Assembly (NCBI GenBank): GCA_030671005.1
Contig: DAOVAN010000051.1
Location: forward strand, 1-10,043
Length of the DNA stretch: 10,043 bases
Direction: 5' to 3'
DNA from: Caldifarciminota bacterium
GTDB lineage: Bacteria > Hydrothermota > Tepidihabitantia > SM23-42
Below are positions 1 to 5,921 of the stretch, one piece after another; within the stretch, counting starts at the first letter, position 1, and every line of letters starts with the position of its first letter. The notes below the pieces were generated by a model. The model made no database searches. It was not told the DNA's origin and worked only from the letters and a program-made list of their open reading frames with translations. Both the position numbers and the translations under genes were made by a program.

Positions 1-125
1 AATACATAACACAGCAGGATTGTGCAAAAGTGGATTCTTTGGTTGAGAAGGAGTACTACAAGCTTATTGCTTTTGACAAATCGCTCAGAAAGCAACCGAG
101 TAAGAGAAGGAGGTATTCCACGTGA
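1..125 (+). CDS. Possible C-terminal tail of an upstream gene (partial, unidentified)
   Basis: The frame whose codons begin at position 3 is open from the window edge to a TGA at 123-125, giving about 40 residues. The tail is charged and ends in a basic run (RKQPSKRRRYST). I do not recognise the family. It does not resemble the C-terminus of a B12-binding mutase subunit or of a MeaB-type GTPase, the two neighbours one might expect. In favour of it being coding: its stop overlaps a GTG start (GTGA, 122-125) placed 8 nt after a strong Shine-Dalgarno site, a common arrangement between coupled genes. Against it: an open stretch of 40 codons can arise by chance, and the two other forward frames contain stops here. 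Confidence 0.35.
   Translation, partial: YITQQDCAKVDSLVEKEYYKLIAFDKSLRKQPSKRRRYST
105..124 (+). promoter_or_regulatory. Strong ribosome binding site with GTG start ahead of the repeat block
   Basis: AGAAGGAGGT at 105-114 is an excellent Shine-Dalgarno match, and a GTG follows at 122-124 with 8 nt between. This is the best initiation signal upstream of the methylmalonyl-CoA mutase gene. It opens a different frame, however, which runs through the repeats and stops at 245-247. The annotated mutase start at 249 has no comparable site. I infer that this was the original mutase ribosome binding site before the repeats arrived. Confidence 0.5.
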
Positions 126-247
126 GCCTGCATTACGCGAGCCATTGGCGATACTGCGAGCCGCCTTATAAAGGGGGCGATACTGCGAATCCCGCTTCAA
201 TTGGGGTGATACTGCGAATTCGCCTCGGGCGAATGATACTGCTTTGA
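122..247 (+). CDS. 41-codon leader-like ORF through the 29-bp repeats
   Basis: The GTG at 122 opens 41 codons (start MSLHYASHWRYC, end RLGRMILL) and stops at TGA 245-247, one base before the mutase ATG at 249. It has a strong Shine-Dalgarno site and overlaps the upstream stop, so ribosomes should load here. Most of its codons lie in the repeat block at 147-242. Because the repeat period (29) is not a multiple of three, the peptide itself is not repetitive and looks like no known domain. The likely role, if any, is to deliver ribosomes to the mutase start by termination and reinitiation (TGA-G-ATG). It may equally be the ruined 5' end of the mutase gene. It ends in CTT TGA, the codon pair at which bacterial release factor 2 mRNA shifts +1; a +1 shift here would join it in frame to the mutase. 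Confidence 0.3.
   Translation: MSLHYASHWRYCEPPYKGGDTANPASIGVILRIRLGRMILL
147..242 (+). repeat. Tandem 29-bp repeat block with core GATACTGC
   Basis: The core GATACTGC recurs at 150-157, 179-186, 208-215 and 235-242, with steps of 29, 29 and 27 bp. The first three units begin GGCGATACTGCGA or GGTGATACTGCGA, at 147, 176 and 205, and the fourth is cut short. After the core each unit has a partly self-complementary half. It is clearest in unit three, a perfect 7-bp stem with a 3-nt loop (ATTCGCC at 218-224, GGCGAAT at 228-234). A degenerate relative of the core may lie at 130-141. The block lies between a strong ribosome binding site and the mutase start. No other copy occurs in this window. Confidence 0.85.
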
Positions 248-248
248 G

Positions 249-1799
249 ATGTTCTTTTCCCCTAAAGATCTGAAGCATTTCGATTATAGCCGCGATTTGG
301 GTGATCCGGGTGAATATCCCTTCACTCGAGGGATCTACCCGACGATGTATACCGGTAGGCTGTGGACGATGCGCCAGTATGCCGGATTCGGTACTGCTGA
401 AGAATCGAACCGACGCTACAAGTATCTGCTCGACCATGGACAGACCGGACTCTCCGTGGCTTTCGACCTACCAACGCAAATGGGTTACGATTCGGATCAT
501 CCCTTATCCGAAGGCGAGGTGGGCAAGACCGGTGTTGCGATCGATACCATCAGAGATATGGAAATTCTGTTCGATGGGATTCCGCTCCACAAAGTTAGTA
601 CTTCAATGACCATCAATGCTACAGCTGCGATTCTCCTGGTCATGTATATCGCCGTCGCCGAGAAGAAGGGTATAACGCCAGAGGTTTTGCAGGGAACTGT
701 GCAGAATGATGTGCTCAAGGAGTATATTGCGCGGGGGGCATATATATACCCACCTGCGGCTTCGTTGAAAATCACGGTCGATATAGTTTCATACTGTAGT
801 AAGCATCTTCCTAAGTGGAATACGATTTCAGTGTCTGGCTATCACATCAGAGAGGCTGGCGCCACGGCGGCGCAAGAGGTCGCCTTCACACTCGCGAACG
901 GAGTGGCTTATGTGCGCGCAGTTATCGAACAAGGTCGTCTTCTGGTGGATACGTTTGCGCCACGGCTATCTTTTTTCTTTAACGCACACAATGATTTCTT
1001 TGAAGAAGTAGCAAAATTCCGAGCCGCGAGAAGGATTTGGGCGAAGATCATGAAGGAGGAGTTCAAAGCCAAGAATCAAAAATCATGTATGCTTAGATTT
1101 CATACTCAGACCGCCGGTTCTACGCTCACTGCGCAGGAACCTAACAATAACGCCATCAGGGTGGCATTTCAGGCGCTCGCAGCAGTCTTGGGAGGTACTC
1201 AAAGTCTTCATACCAACTCATTTGTTGAAGCTCTATCGCTGCCAACTGAAGATGCGGTACGATTGGCATTGCGTACCCAGCAAATAATAGCTTACGAAAG
1301 CAATGTTCCGAAGGTCATTGATCCGCTTGGCGGTTCATACTATATAGAAGGTCTCACGAGTGACTTGGAGTCCAAAGTGGGCAAATATCTGGACGAAATC
1401 GAGGAATTGGGTGGTTCAGTGAGGGCTATAGAGAGCGGGTACTTACAAAAGGAAATACACAAGAGTGCGTATGAGTTTCAGAGAGCGGTTGAGCGCGGCG
1501 AGAAAAACGTTATTGGTGTCAATATATTCGGCGAAGGAAAGAGAATCGGGAAATATGCTACGCTCAGAGTCCCGCCTAAGTTGGTGAAAAGGCAAATATC
1601 GAGAACGAGGAGTGTCAGGCGAAAGAGAGATCATACGGCGGTAAAAATCGCTCTCGACAGCCTGAGGAACGATGTCACTGCTGGACGCAATCTGATGACA
1701 CCAATGCTCGATTGTGTAAAGAAGTATGCAACCGTAGGCGAAATATCTGAGGTGTTACGAGAAGTTTATGGTGAATTTAGAGAAAAACCAATTTTCTAG
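249..1799 (+). CDS. mcmA: Methylmalonyl-CoA mutase, catalytic (large) subunit, N-terminally short
   Basis: This is the adenosylcobalamin-dependent cytoplasmic enzyme interconverting (R)-methylmalonyl-CoA and succinyl-CoA. Family motifs run along the whole 516 residues: PGEYPFTRG at 20-28, MRQYAGFGTAEE at 41-52, FDLPTQMGYDSDHP at 72-85, SGYHIREAGA at 196-205 and HTQTAGSTLTAQ at 285-296. Tyr34 (PTMY), Arg162 and His199 align with Tyr89, Arg207 and His244 of the Propionibacterium enzyme. The Tyr/Arg pair marks methylmalonyl-CoA mutase rather than isobutyryl-CoA mutase. No B12-binding domain follows, so the protein belongs to the two-subunit type and needs a separate cobalamin subunit not seen here. 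Relatives usually carry roughly 30-45 more N-terminal residues before the 'TPEDL'-like stretch (here SPKDL). An in-frame TGA at 234 rules out an upstream start, and the 29-bp repeats occupy that space. The ATG at 249 has no good Shine-Dalgarno site. Confidence 0.93.
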   Translation: MFFSPKDLKHFDYSRDLGDPGEYPFTRGIYPTMYTGRLWTMRQYAGFGTAEESNRRYKYLLDHGQTGLSVAFDLPTQMGYDSDHPLSEGEVGKTGVAIDTIRDMEILFDGIPLHKVSTSMTINATAAILLVMYIAVAEKKGITPEVLQGTVQNDVLKEYIARGAYIYPPAASLKITVDIVSYCSKHLPKWNTISVSGYHIREAGATAAQEVAFTLANGVAYVRAVIEQGRLLVDTFAPRLSFFFNAHNDFFEEVAKFRAARRIWAKIMKEEFKAKNQKSCMLRFHTQTAGSTLTAQEPNNNAIRVAFQALAAVLGGTQSLHTNSFVEALSLPTEDAVRLALRTQQIIAYESNVPKVIDPLGGSYYIEGLTSDLESKVGKYLDEIEELGGSVRAIESGYLQKEIHKSAYEFQRAVERGEKNVIGVNIFGEGKRIGKYATLRVPPKLVKRQISRTRSVRRKRDHTAVKIALDSLRNDVTAGRNLMTPMLDCVKKYATVGEISEVLREVYGEFREKPIF

Positions 1800-1850
1800 A
1801 TTCAACGGATATAATACATCAGTGTACATCCGCGTTAATCTGTGTGCATC
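1799..1850 (+). repeat. Dispersed intergenic repeat A, copy 1
   Basis: The gap after the mutase opens with GATTCAACGGATA, overlapping the last base of the TAG stop. The 52 bp at 1799-1850 match 7398-7449 at 43 positions without gaps. The element is loosely palindromic: its reverse complement begins GATGCACACAGATTAACG, resembling its own left end. It fills most of the 78-bp gap and stops before the Shine-Dalgarno site of the next gene. A perfect TATAAT falls at 1810-1815 but has no matching -35 box and is not kept in the sister copy. Confidence 0.75.
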
Positions 1851-1877
1851 GATTATGTTAAATAACAAGGAGGTCAA

Positions 1878-2966
1878 ATGATTTTTGGTGTTCCTAAAGA
1901 AATAGCACCATTTAAAGGAATCGAGGAATATCGAGTTGGCCTTTCACCGATGGGTGCTCAAGAATTAATTTTGTATGGTGCCAAAGTCTATGTTGAAAGC
2001 AAGGCTGGCGAAGCCGCGGGCTTTTCAGATGCTGACTACGAAAAAGCAGGCGCCACGGTCGTCTATTCAAAAGAGGAGGCGTACCGGCGAGCCGAGATCG
2101 TACTCAAGGTGAGAAGACCTCAGCAGGAAGAGTATCAATTCATCAAAGAGGGCCAAGTGATAATGGGTTTCATTCATCTTATTACCGCGCGTAAGGAATT
2201 TGTGAAAACAATAGCGAACAAGAAGGTTACTCTCATCGGATATGAGATTATGCAGAAAGATGATGGCCATCTGCCGATCGTAATTCCATTCAGTGAAATG
2301 GCTGGTAAGTTATCCGTCCAGATTGCAGGCCGGTTACTTGAATCCCCGCACGGTGGTCGGGGAATATTACTCGGTGGCATTGCGGGCATACCACCGGCTG
2401 AGGTGATGATTCTGGGTGGTGGTACACTCGGATGTAATGCAGCAAAGACTTTTGCCGGTGTTGGTGCGAGTGTGTATGTACTTGATGTGGTACGCGATAG
2501 ACTGGATAATCTTGCCTGTCACACAGCGGGCATGAAAGTGACCACCATGTTTGCGACCAGGCACAACATTGAAAAACTTGTCAAATTTGCTGATGTTGTG
2601 ATTGGATCCGTGCTAGTTCCGGGTAAGCGTTCGCCGATTTTGGTCACTAAGGAGATGGTAAAAACTATGCGGCGCGGATCTGTGATCATCGATTTTTCGA
2701 TCGATCAGGGTGGTTGCGTGGAAACCGCAAAGATTTCGCCGAGTGGTAAGTTCATCTATACAGTCAATGACGTGATACACTTCTGTATGCCAAACGCTAC
2801 AACCCTTATTGCTCGAACCGCCACCCATGCGCTTACGTCCAGTATCTTTCCCTACCTCAAAATGATAACCGAGTCGGGTTTCGAAAAGACCCTTCAAAAA
2901 AACCGTGAGTTGTCAAATGGTATCTATGCGGAGAAGGGTGAGGTTAGGAAGGAGTTTTTGCCATGA
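1878..2966 (+). CDS. Alanine dehydrogenase-family NAD-dependent amino-acid dehydrogenase, divergent
   Basis: At 362 residues the protein has the length and layout of alanine dehydrogenase (L-alanine + NAD+ + water to pyruvate + NADH + ammonia; cytoplasmic, usually hexameric). Visible motifs: GVPKEI at 4-9; Arg19 (YRVGLSP), matching substrate-binding Arg15 of the Mycobacterium tuberculosis enzyme; His100 (FIHL), matching catalytic His96; the Rossmann loop GGGTLG at 180-185 with Asp203 at the end of the next strand, favouring NAD; and Asp276 in SIDQGG, matching catalytic Asp270. IDQGG separates it from the transhydrogenase alpha subunit. Two positions depart from the family: KVKEP, whose second Lys binds the substrate, reads KVRRP with Arg79 there; and the NMPxxVP segment lining the active site reads NATTLIA at 306-312. 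The substrate may therefore not be alanine. AAGGAGGT at 1867-1874 supports the start. The stop overlaps the next gene by 4 bp. Confidence 0.82.
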   Translation: MIFGVPKEIAPFKGIEEYRVGLSPMGAQELILYGAKVYVESKAGEAAGFSDADYEKAGATVVYSKEEAYRRAEIVLKVRRPQQEEYQFIKEGQVIMGFIHLITARKEFVKTIANKKVTLIGYEIMQKDDGHLPIVIPFSEMAGKLSVQIAGRLLESPHGGRGILLGGIAGIPPAEVMILGGGTLGCNAAKTFAGVGASVYVLDVVRDRLDNLACHTAGMKVTTMFATRHNIEKLVKFADVVIGSVLVPGKRSPILVTKEMVKTMRRGSVIIDFSIDQGGCVETAKISPSGKFIYTVNDVIHFCMPNATTLIARTATHALTSSIFPYLKMITESGFEKTLQKNRELSNGIYAEKGEVRKEFLP

Positions 2967-4258
2967 GTTGGTTTGATGAATACAAGAAGAGGCTGTGCTC
3001 GATCGAAGAAGCGGTGTCTGTAGTAAAGAGCAAGGATCGCGTCTATATTAGTGGCAATGCAGCGACTCCATTTCGTTTGACCGAAGCCCTTGCCCAGCGA
3101 AAGGACGAACTACAGGATGTCGAGATTACTCACGTGCTGCTTCTGGGTGATGACCCTTTGTCAAAACCTGGTATGGAAGGCCATTTTCGACACAATTCAC
3201 TATTCGTGGGTCCTGCGGATCGAGCTGCAGTCAACGATGGACGAGCTGACTATGCACCGGTGTTTCTATACGAGATACCAGAACTATTCTACTCGGGGTT
3301 ATTGCCGCTCGACGTGGCGTTTTTGCATGTCTCGCCGCCAGATGAGCATGGATTCGTGAGTTTCGGCGTTGAGTGTCTTGGATCGAAGGCTGCCGCTGAG
3401 ACCGCCAAAATCGTGGTGGCACAGGTCAATGACAAGATGCCGAGGACACTGGGCGATTCCTTCCTGCACGTTTCACGCATTGCAAAATTTGTTGAAGTGT
3501 CAGATGACCTGCCTGAATTGAAAATACCACCCTTCACCGAGGTTGAGAAGAAGATTGGAAGTTACATTGCGGATCTCGTTGAAGACGGGTGTACTCTGCA
3601 GTTGGGAATAGGCGGCATTCCTGACGCCGCCTTGAAAGCGATGTTCAACAAGAGAGATTTGGGGATTCATACTGAGATGGTATCCGATGGTATTGTTGAA
3701 GCGATAAACGCTGGTGTTATCACCGGAACGAAGAAGACATTGCATCCGGGTAAAGTAATAGCTACGTTCTATTTCGGCACAGAGGATTTATACGATTTCA
3801 TTGACAACAATCCAATCTTTGAGACCCACCCTACCAATTACACTAACCATCCCTTTATCATCGGTCAAAATGACAAGATGATTGCGATAAACTCGGCCAT
3901 TGAGGTAGACCTGACGGGTCAAGTTTGTTCAGATTCTATTGGCACGAGAATCTACTCAGGCTTTGGCGGGCAAGTTGATTTCATTCGTGGTGCTGCACAA
4001 TCCAAGGGCGGTAAACCAATTATCGCTCTGCCCTCGTCGACGAAGAAGGATACGATTTCGAAGATCGTGCCGACCCTTCAAGTTGGTGCAGGCGTAGTTA
4101 CAACACGGGCTGATGTTCATTATGTCGTGACTGAGTACGGCACGGCTTACCTGCATGGGAAAAACCTGAATGAGAGAGCACGCGCGCTCATCAATATCGC
4201 ACACCCTAATTTTAGGGATGAACTGACGAAAGCAGCCAAAGAGCGAAAACTGATATGA
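2963..4258 (+). CDS. Class I CoA-transferase, acetyl-CoA hydrolase / 4-hydroxybutyrate CoA-transferase family
   Basis: This 431-residue enzyme moves CoA between acyl-CoA and a carboxylic acid through a glutamyl-CoA intermediate, in the cytoplasm. The likely catalytic residue is Glu238 in HTEMVSDG (236-243), the same position as the catalytic Glu of Clostridium aminobutyricum 4-hydroxybutyrate CoA-transferase. LGIGGIPDA at 214-222 and SGFGGQVDFIRGA at 332-344 are the family's CoA-site glycine loops. The N-terminal half carries LLGDDPL and the HVSPPDEHGFVSFG signature (122-135). Length and ends look complete. The true acid pair (acetate, propionate, succinate, 4-hydroxybutyrate or other) cannot be read from sequence. 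Sitting between mutase and epimerase, a role with succinyl-CoA or propionyl-CoA is reasonable inference. The ATG overlaps the preceding stop (ATGA, 2963-2966), and AGGAAGGAG at 2946-2954 gives 8-nt spacing, so the two are probably translationally coupled. Confidence 0.88.
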   Translation: MSWFDEYKKRLCSIEEAVSVVKSKDRVYISGNAATPFRLTEALAQRKDELQDVEITHVLLLGDDPLSKPGMEGHFRHNSLFVGPADRAAVNDGRADYAPVFLYEIPELFYSGLLPLDVAFLHVSPPDEHGFVSFGVECLGSKAAAETAKIVVAQVNDKMPRTLGDSFLHVSRIAKFVEVSDDLPELKIPPFTEVEKKIGSYIADLVEDGCTLQLGIGGIPDAALKAMFNKRDLGIHTEMVSDGIVEAINAGVITGTKKTLHPGKVIATFYFGTEDLYDFIDNNPIFETHPTNYTNHPFIIGQNDKMIAINSAIEVDLTGQVCSDSIGTRIYSGFGGQVDFIRGAAQSKGGKPIIALPSSTKKDTISKIVPTLQVGAGVVTTRADVHYVVTEYGTAYLHGKNLNERARALINIAHPNFRDELTKAAKERKLI

Positions 4259-4265
4259 CAGAAAA

Positions 4266-4293
4266 CAGTAGGCAGTAGGCTGTGGGCAGTGTC
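4266..4293 (+). repeat. Heptanucleotide repeat (CAGTAGG)n abutting the epimerase start
   Basis: Four 7-bp units sit end to end: CAGTAGG at 4266-4272, CAGTAGG at 4273-4279, CTGTGGG at 4280-4286 and CAGTGTC at 4287-4293. They fill nearly all of the 35-bp gap, and the last unit touches the ATG at 4294, leaving no Shine-Dalgarno site. Short repeats of this type (CAGTAGGCAGTAGG) occur, as I recall, between genes in several uncultivated bacterial lineages. Confidence 0.75.
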
Positions 4294-4695
4294 ATGAGGT
4301 TAGAACATATCGGTATTGCTGTAAAAAGCATTGAAGAGCATTTAATGATTTGGCGCGATGTCTTCGGGTTTCGTGTCGAGATGATAAGAGAAATCCCGGA
4401 ACAGAAGGTGAAAGTCGCCATGCTGGATGCCGGTACGTTGACCATCGAGCTTCTAGAACCCTTGACTACTGACAGCACAATTCAAAAGTTCATCGAACGA
4501 AGAGGTGAGGGGCTGCATCACCTGAGTTTTGAAGTTGATGACATTGAAAAAAAGATTGAAGAATTTAAGAACCAGAACCTGAAGATGATTGATGAGGTTC
4601 CGAGAAAAGGAGCCCATGCTTCAAAGATTGCGTTTATCCATCCTTCATCTGTGGGTAGCGTCTTGATTGAACTGAGTCAAAAAGACAAGAAATAG
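4294..4695 (+). CDS. mce: Methylmalonyl-CoA epimerase
   Basis: The 133-residue glyoxalase/VOC-fold protein interconverts (S)- and (R)-methylmalonyl-CoA, feeding the mutase encoded upstream. It shows the two half-domain signatures: LEHIGIAVKS at 3-12 and GEGLHHLSFEVDDI at 71-84, followed by RKGAHASKIAFIHP at 104-117 and VLIEL at 123-127. Metal ligands are predicted at His5, Glu52 (IELLEP), His76 and Glu126; the last two keep the 50-residue spacing of His91 and Glu141 in the Propionibacterium enzyme. I chose ATG 4294 over the in-frame GTG 4282, because the GTG lies inside the heptanucleotide repeat and the family normally starts two to five residues before 'HIGIAV'. Neither start has a Shine-Dalgarno site, which is unusual in this window. 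Translation may depend on ribosomes finishing the CoA-transferase gene 35 bp upstream. Confidence 0.9.
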   Translation: MRLEHIGIAVKSIEEHLMIWRDVFGFRVEMIREIPEQKVKVAMLDAGTLTIELLEPLTTDSTIQKFIERRGEGLHHLSFEVDDIEKKIEEFKNQNLKMIDEVPRKGAHASKIAFIHPSSVGSVLIELSQKDKK

Positions 4696-4706
4696 TAGGA
4701 GGAATG

Positions 4707-5873
4707 ATGCATATTGAAACCGATGTTGTGCATGGTGGGCAGCATCCTGATAAATCGACCGGGGCACTGTCGCCGCCTATTTATCAGACTTCAACATTTG
4801 TTTTCCGTGACGCAGATCATGGTGCGCGATTATTCAAGGGTGAGGAGAAGGGGTACATTTACACACGTATAAGTAACCCGACAATTGAACTTTTAGCCCG
4901 GAAGATTGCTCTTCTTGAATCCGCGGAGGCTGGGCTGGTTTTCTCGTCAGGTCTTGCTGCCATCTTCAATGTCATCGTGGCCGTTGTCAGGTCAGGCGAG
5001 AATGTTGTATCTGATGATACGATTTATGGTGGCACATTCACGCTCTTCAAAAATGTACTCCCTCGGCTCGGCATTGATGTTGTGTTTGTTGATGCGTCCA
5101 AAACTGAGGACCTCACAGCAGCAGTGAACGAACAAACACGATTGCTGTTCATCGAGACACCGGCCAATCCGACTTTGAAGATTATCGATATAGCGAAATG
5201 CGTTGAAGTTGCGCGTGCCAGTAACTTGCCGCTTTGTGTTGATAACACTTTTGCAACACCGTATCTGCAAAGACCAATTGAGCTGGGTGTTGATATTGTT
5301 GTTCATTCGGCAACGAAATACTTTGGTGGCCACGGTGATATCATTGGAGGTGTCGCTGTGGGCAGGCAAGATTTCATAGACACGTTGTGGAAGGGTGCCA
5401 AAGATATTGGTGCTTCGATTTCTCCTTTCAATGCCTGGCTTATTTTGAGGGGTCTTAAAACACTGGCCGTGCGTATGGACAGACACTGTCATAATGCCCT
5501 GAAGATCGCCGAATTCCTCAGCCAGCATGATAAGGTTGAAAAGGTATATTATCCTGGCTTGAAATCACATCCTGGACATGAGACCGCGAAGAAACAGATG
5601 AGCGCTTTTGGAGGGATGATTGGCTTTGATGTCAAGGGAGGGAAGGAAGCCGGTAAAACACTCATGAATTCAGTGAAGCTATGTGCTCTTGCGGTCAGTC
5701 TCGGTGATGTTGATACGCTTATCGAACACCCTGGGTCAATGACTCACTCGGGGTACAGTGAAGAAGAACTTCTAGAATGTGGCATCAAACCTGGATTTGT
5801 CCGCTTGTCAATTGGACTCGAGCACCTTGATGATATAGTTGAAGATCTTAAGCAAGCATTGGACAAGATATAA
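4707..5873 (+). CDS. Methionine gamma-lyase-like PLP enzyme
   Basis: This is a Cys/Met-metabolism (fold type I) PLP enzyme of 388 residues. It probably splits L-methionine into methanethiol, 2-oxobutyrate and ammonia. Counting from ATG 4707: Tyr52 and Arg54 of YTRISNPT bind PLP phosphate from the partner subunit; Tyr107 stacks on the cofactor; Asp179 (DNTFATP) meets the pyridine nitrogen; Lys204 in HSATKYFGGHGD carries PLP; Arg367 (VRLSIG) binds the carboxylate. The Lys-Asp pair GAKDIGA (232-233) and the RMDRHC, AVSLGD and SMTHS blocks follow Pseudomonas methionine gamma-lyase closely. The cysteine typical of that enzyme (Cys116, YGCT) is Gly109 here (YGGT), so cystathionine or homocysteine gamma-lyase activity remains possible. 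AGGAGG at 4697-4702 lies 4 nt from ATG 4707 but only 1 nt from ATG 4704, so I prefer 4707. The gene follows the epimerase by 11 bp. Confidence 0.82.
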   Translation: MHIETDVVHGGQHPDKSTGALSPPIYQTSTFVFRDADHGARLFKGEEKGYIYTRISNPTIELLARKIALLESAEAGLVFSSGLAAIFNVIVAVVRSGENVVSDDTIYGGTFTLFKNVLPRLGIDVVFVDASKTEDLTAAVNEQTRLLFIETPANPTLKIIDIAKCVEVARASNLPLCVDNTFATPYLQRPIELGVDIVVHSATKYFGGHGDIIGGVAVGRQDFIDTLWKGAKDIGASISPFNAWLILRGLKTLAVRMDRHCHNALKIAEFLSQHDKVEKVYYPGLKSHPGHETAKKQMSAFGGMIGFDVKGGKEAGKTLMNSVKLCALAVSLGDVDTLIEHPGSMTHSGYSEEELLECGIKPGFVRLSIGLEHLDDIVEDLKQALDKI

Positions 5874-5921
5874 TCTTCTCGGAGATGAAGTCTCAAATAT
5901 GTTCAAAAAGCGGAGGATAGG

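Noticed and set aside
147..242. CRISPR array
   Set aside because: The period is 29 bp in total, with only an 8-13 bp conserved core, so there are no unique spacers of CRISPR length between identical repeats, and no cas gene is nearby.
249..1799. Isobutyryl-CoA or 2-hydroxyisobutyryl-CoA mutase instead of methylmalonyl-CoA mutase
   Set aside because: Tyr34 and Arg162 match the Tyr89/Arg207 pair specific to methylmalonyl-CoA; the other mutases carry different residues at these sites.
1810..1815. Perfect TATAAT as a promoter for the dehydrogenase gene
   Set aside because: No TTGACA-like box lies 16-18 bp upstream, and the hexamer is part of an AT-rich repeat whose sister copy does not keep it.
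4282..4293. GTG 4282 as the epimerase start
   Set aside because: It falls inside the heptanucleotide repeat, adds four residues not typical of the family and has no Shine-Dalgarno site; ATG 4294 fits homologues better, though it also lacks a site.
4992..5528. Minus-strand open frame of 178 codons
   Set aside because: It is antisense to the PLP-lysine and cofactor region of the methionine gamma-lyase-like gene; no family resemblance and no ribosome binding site of note.
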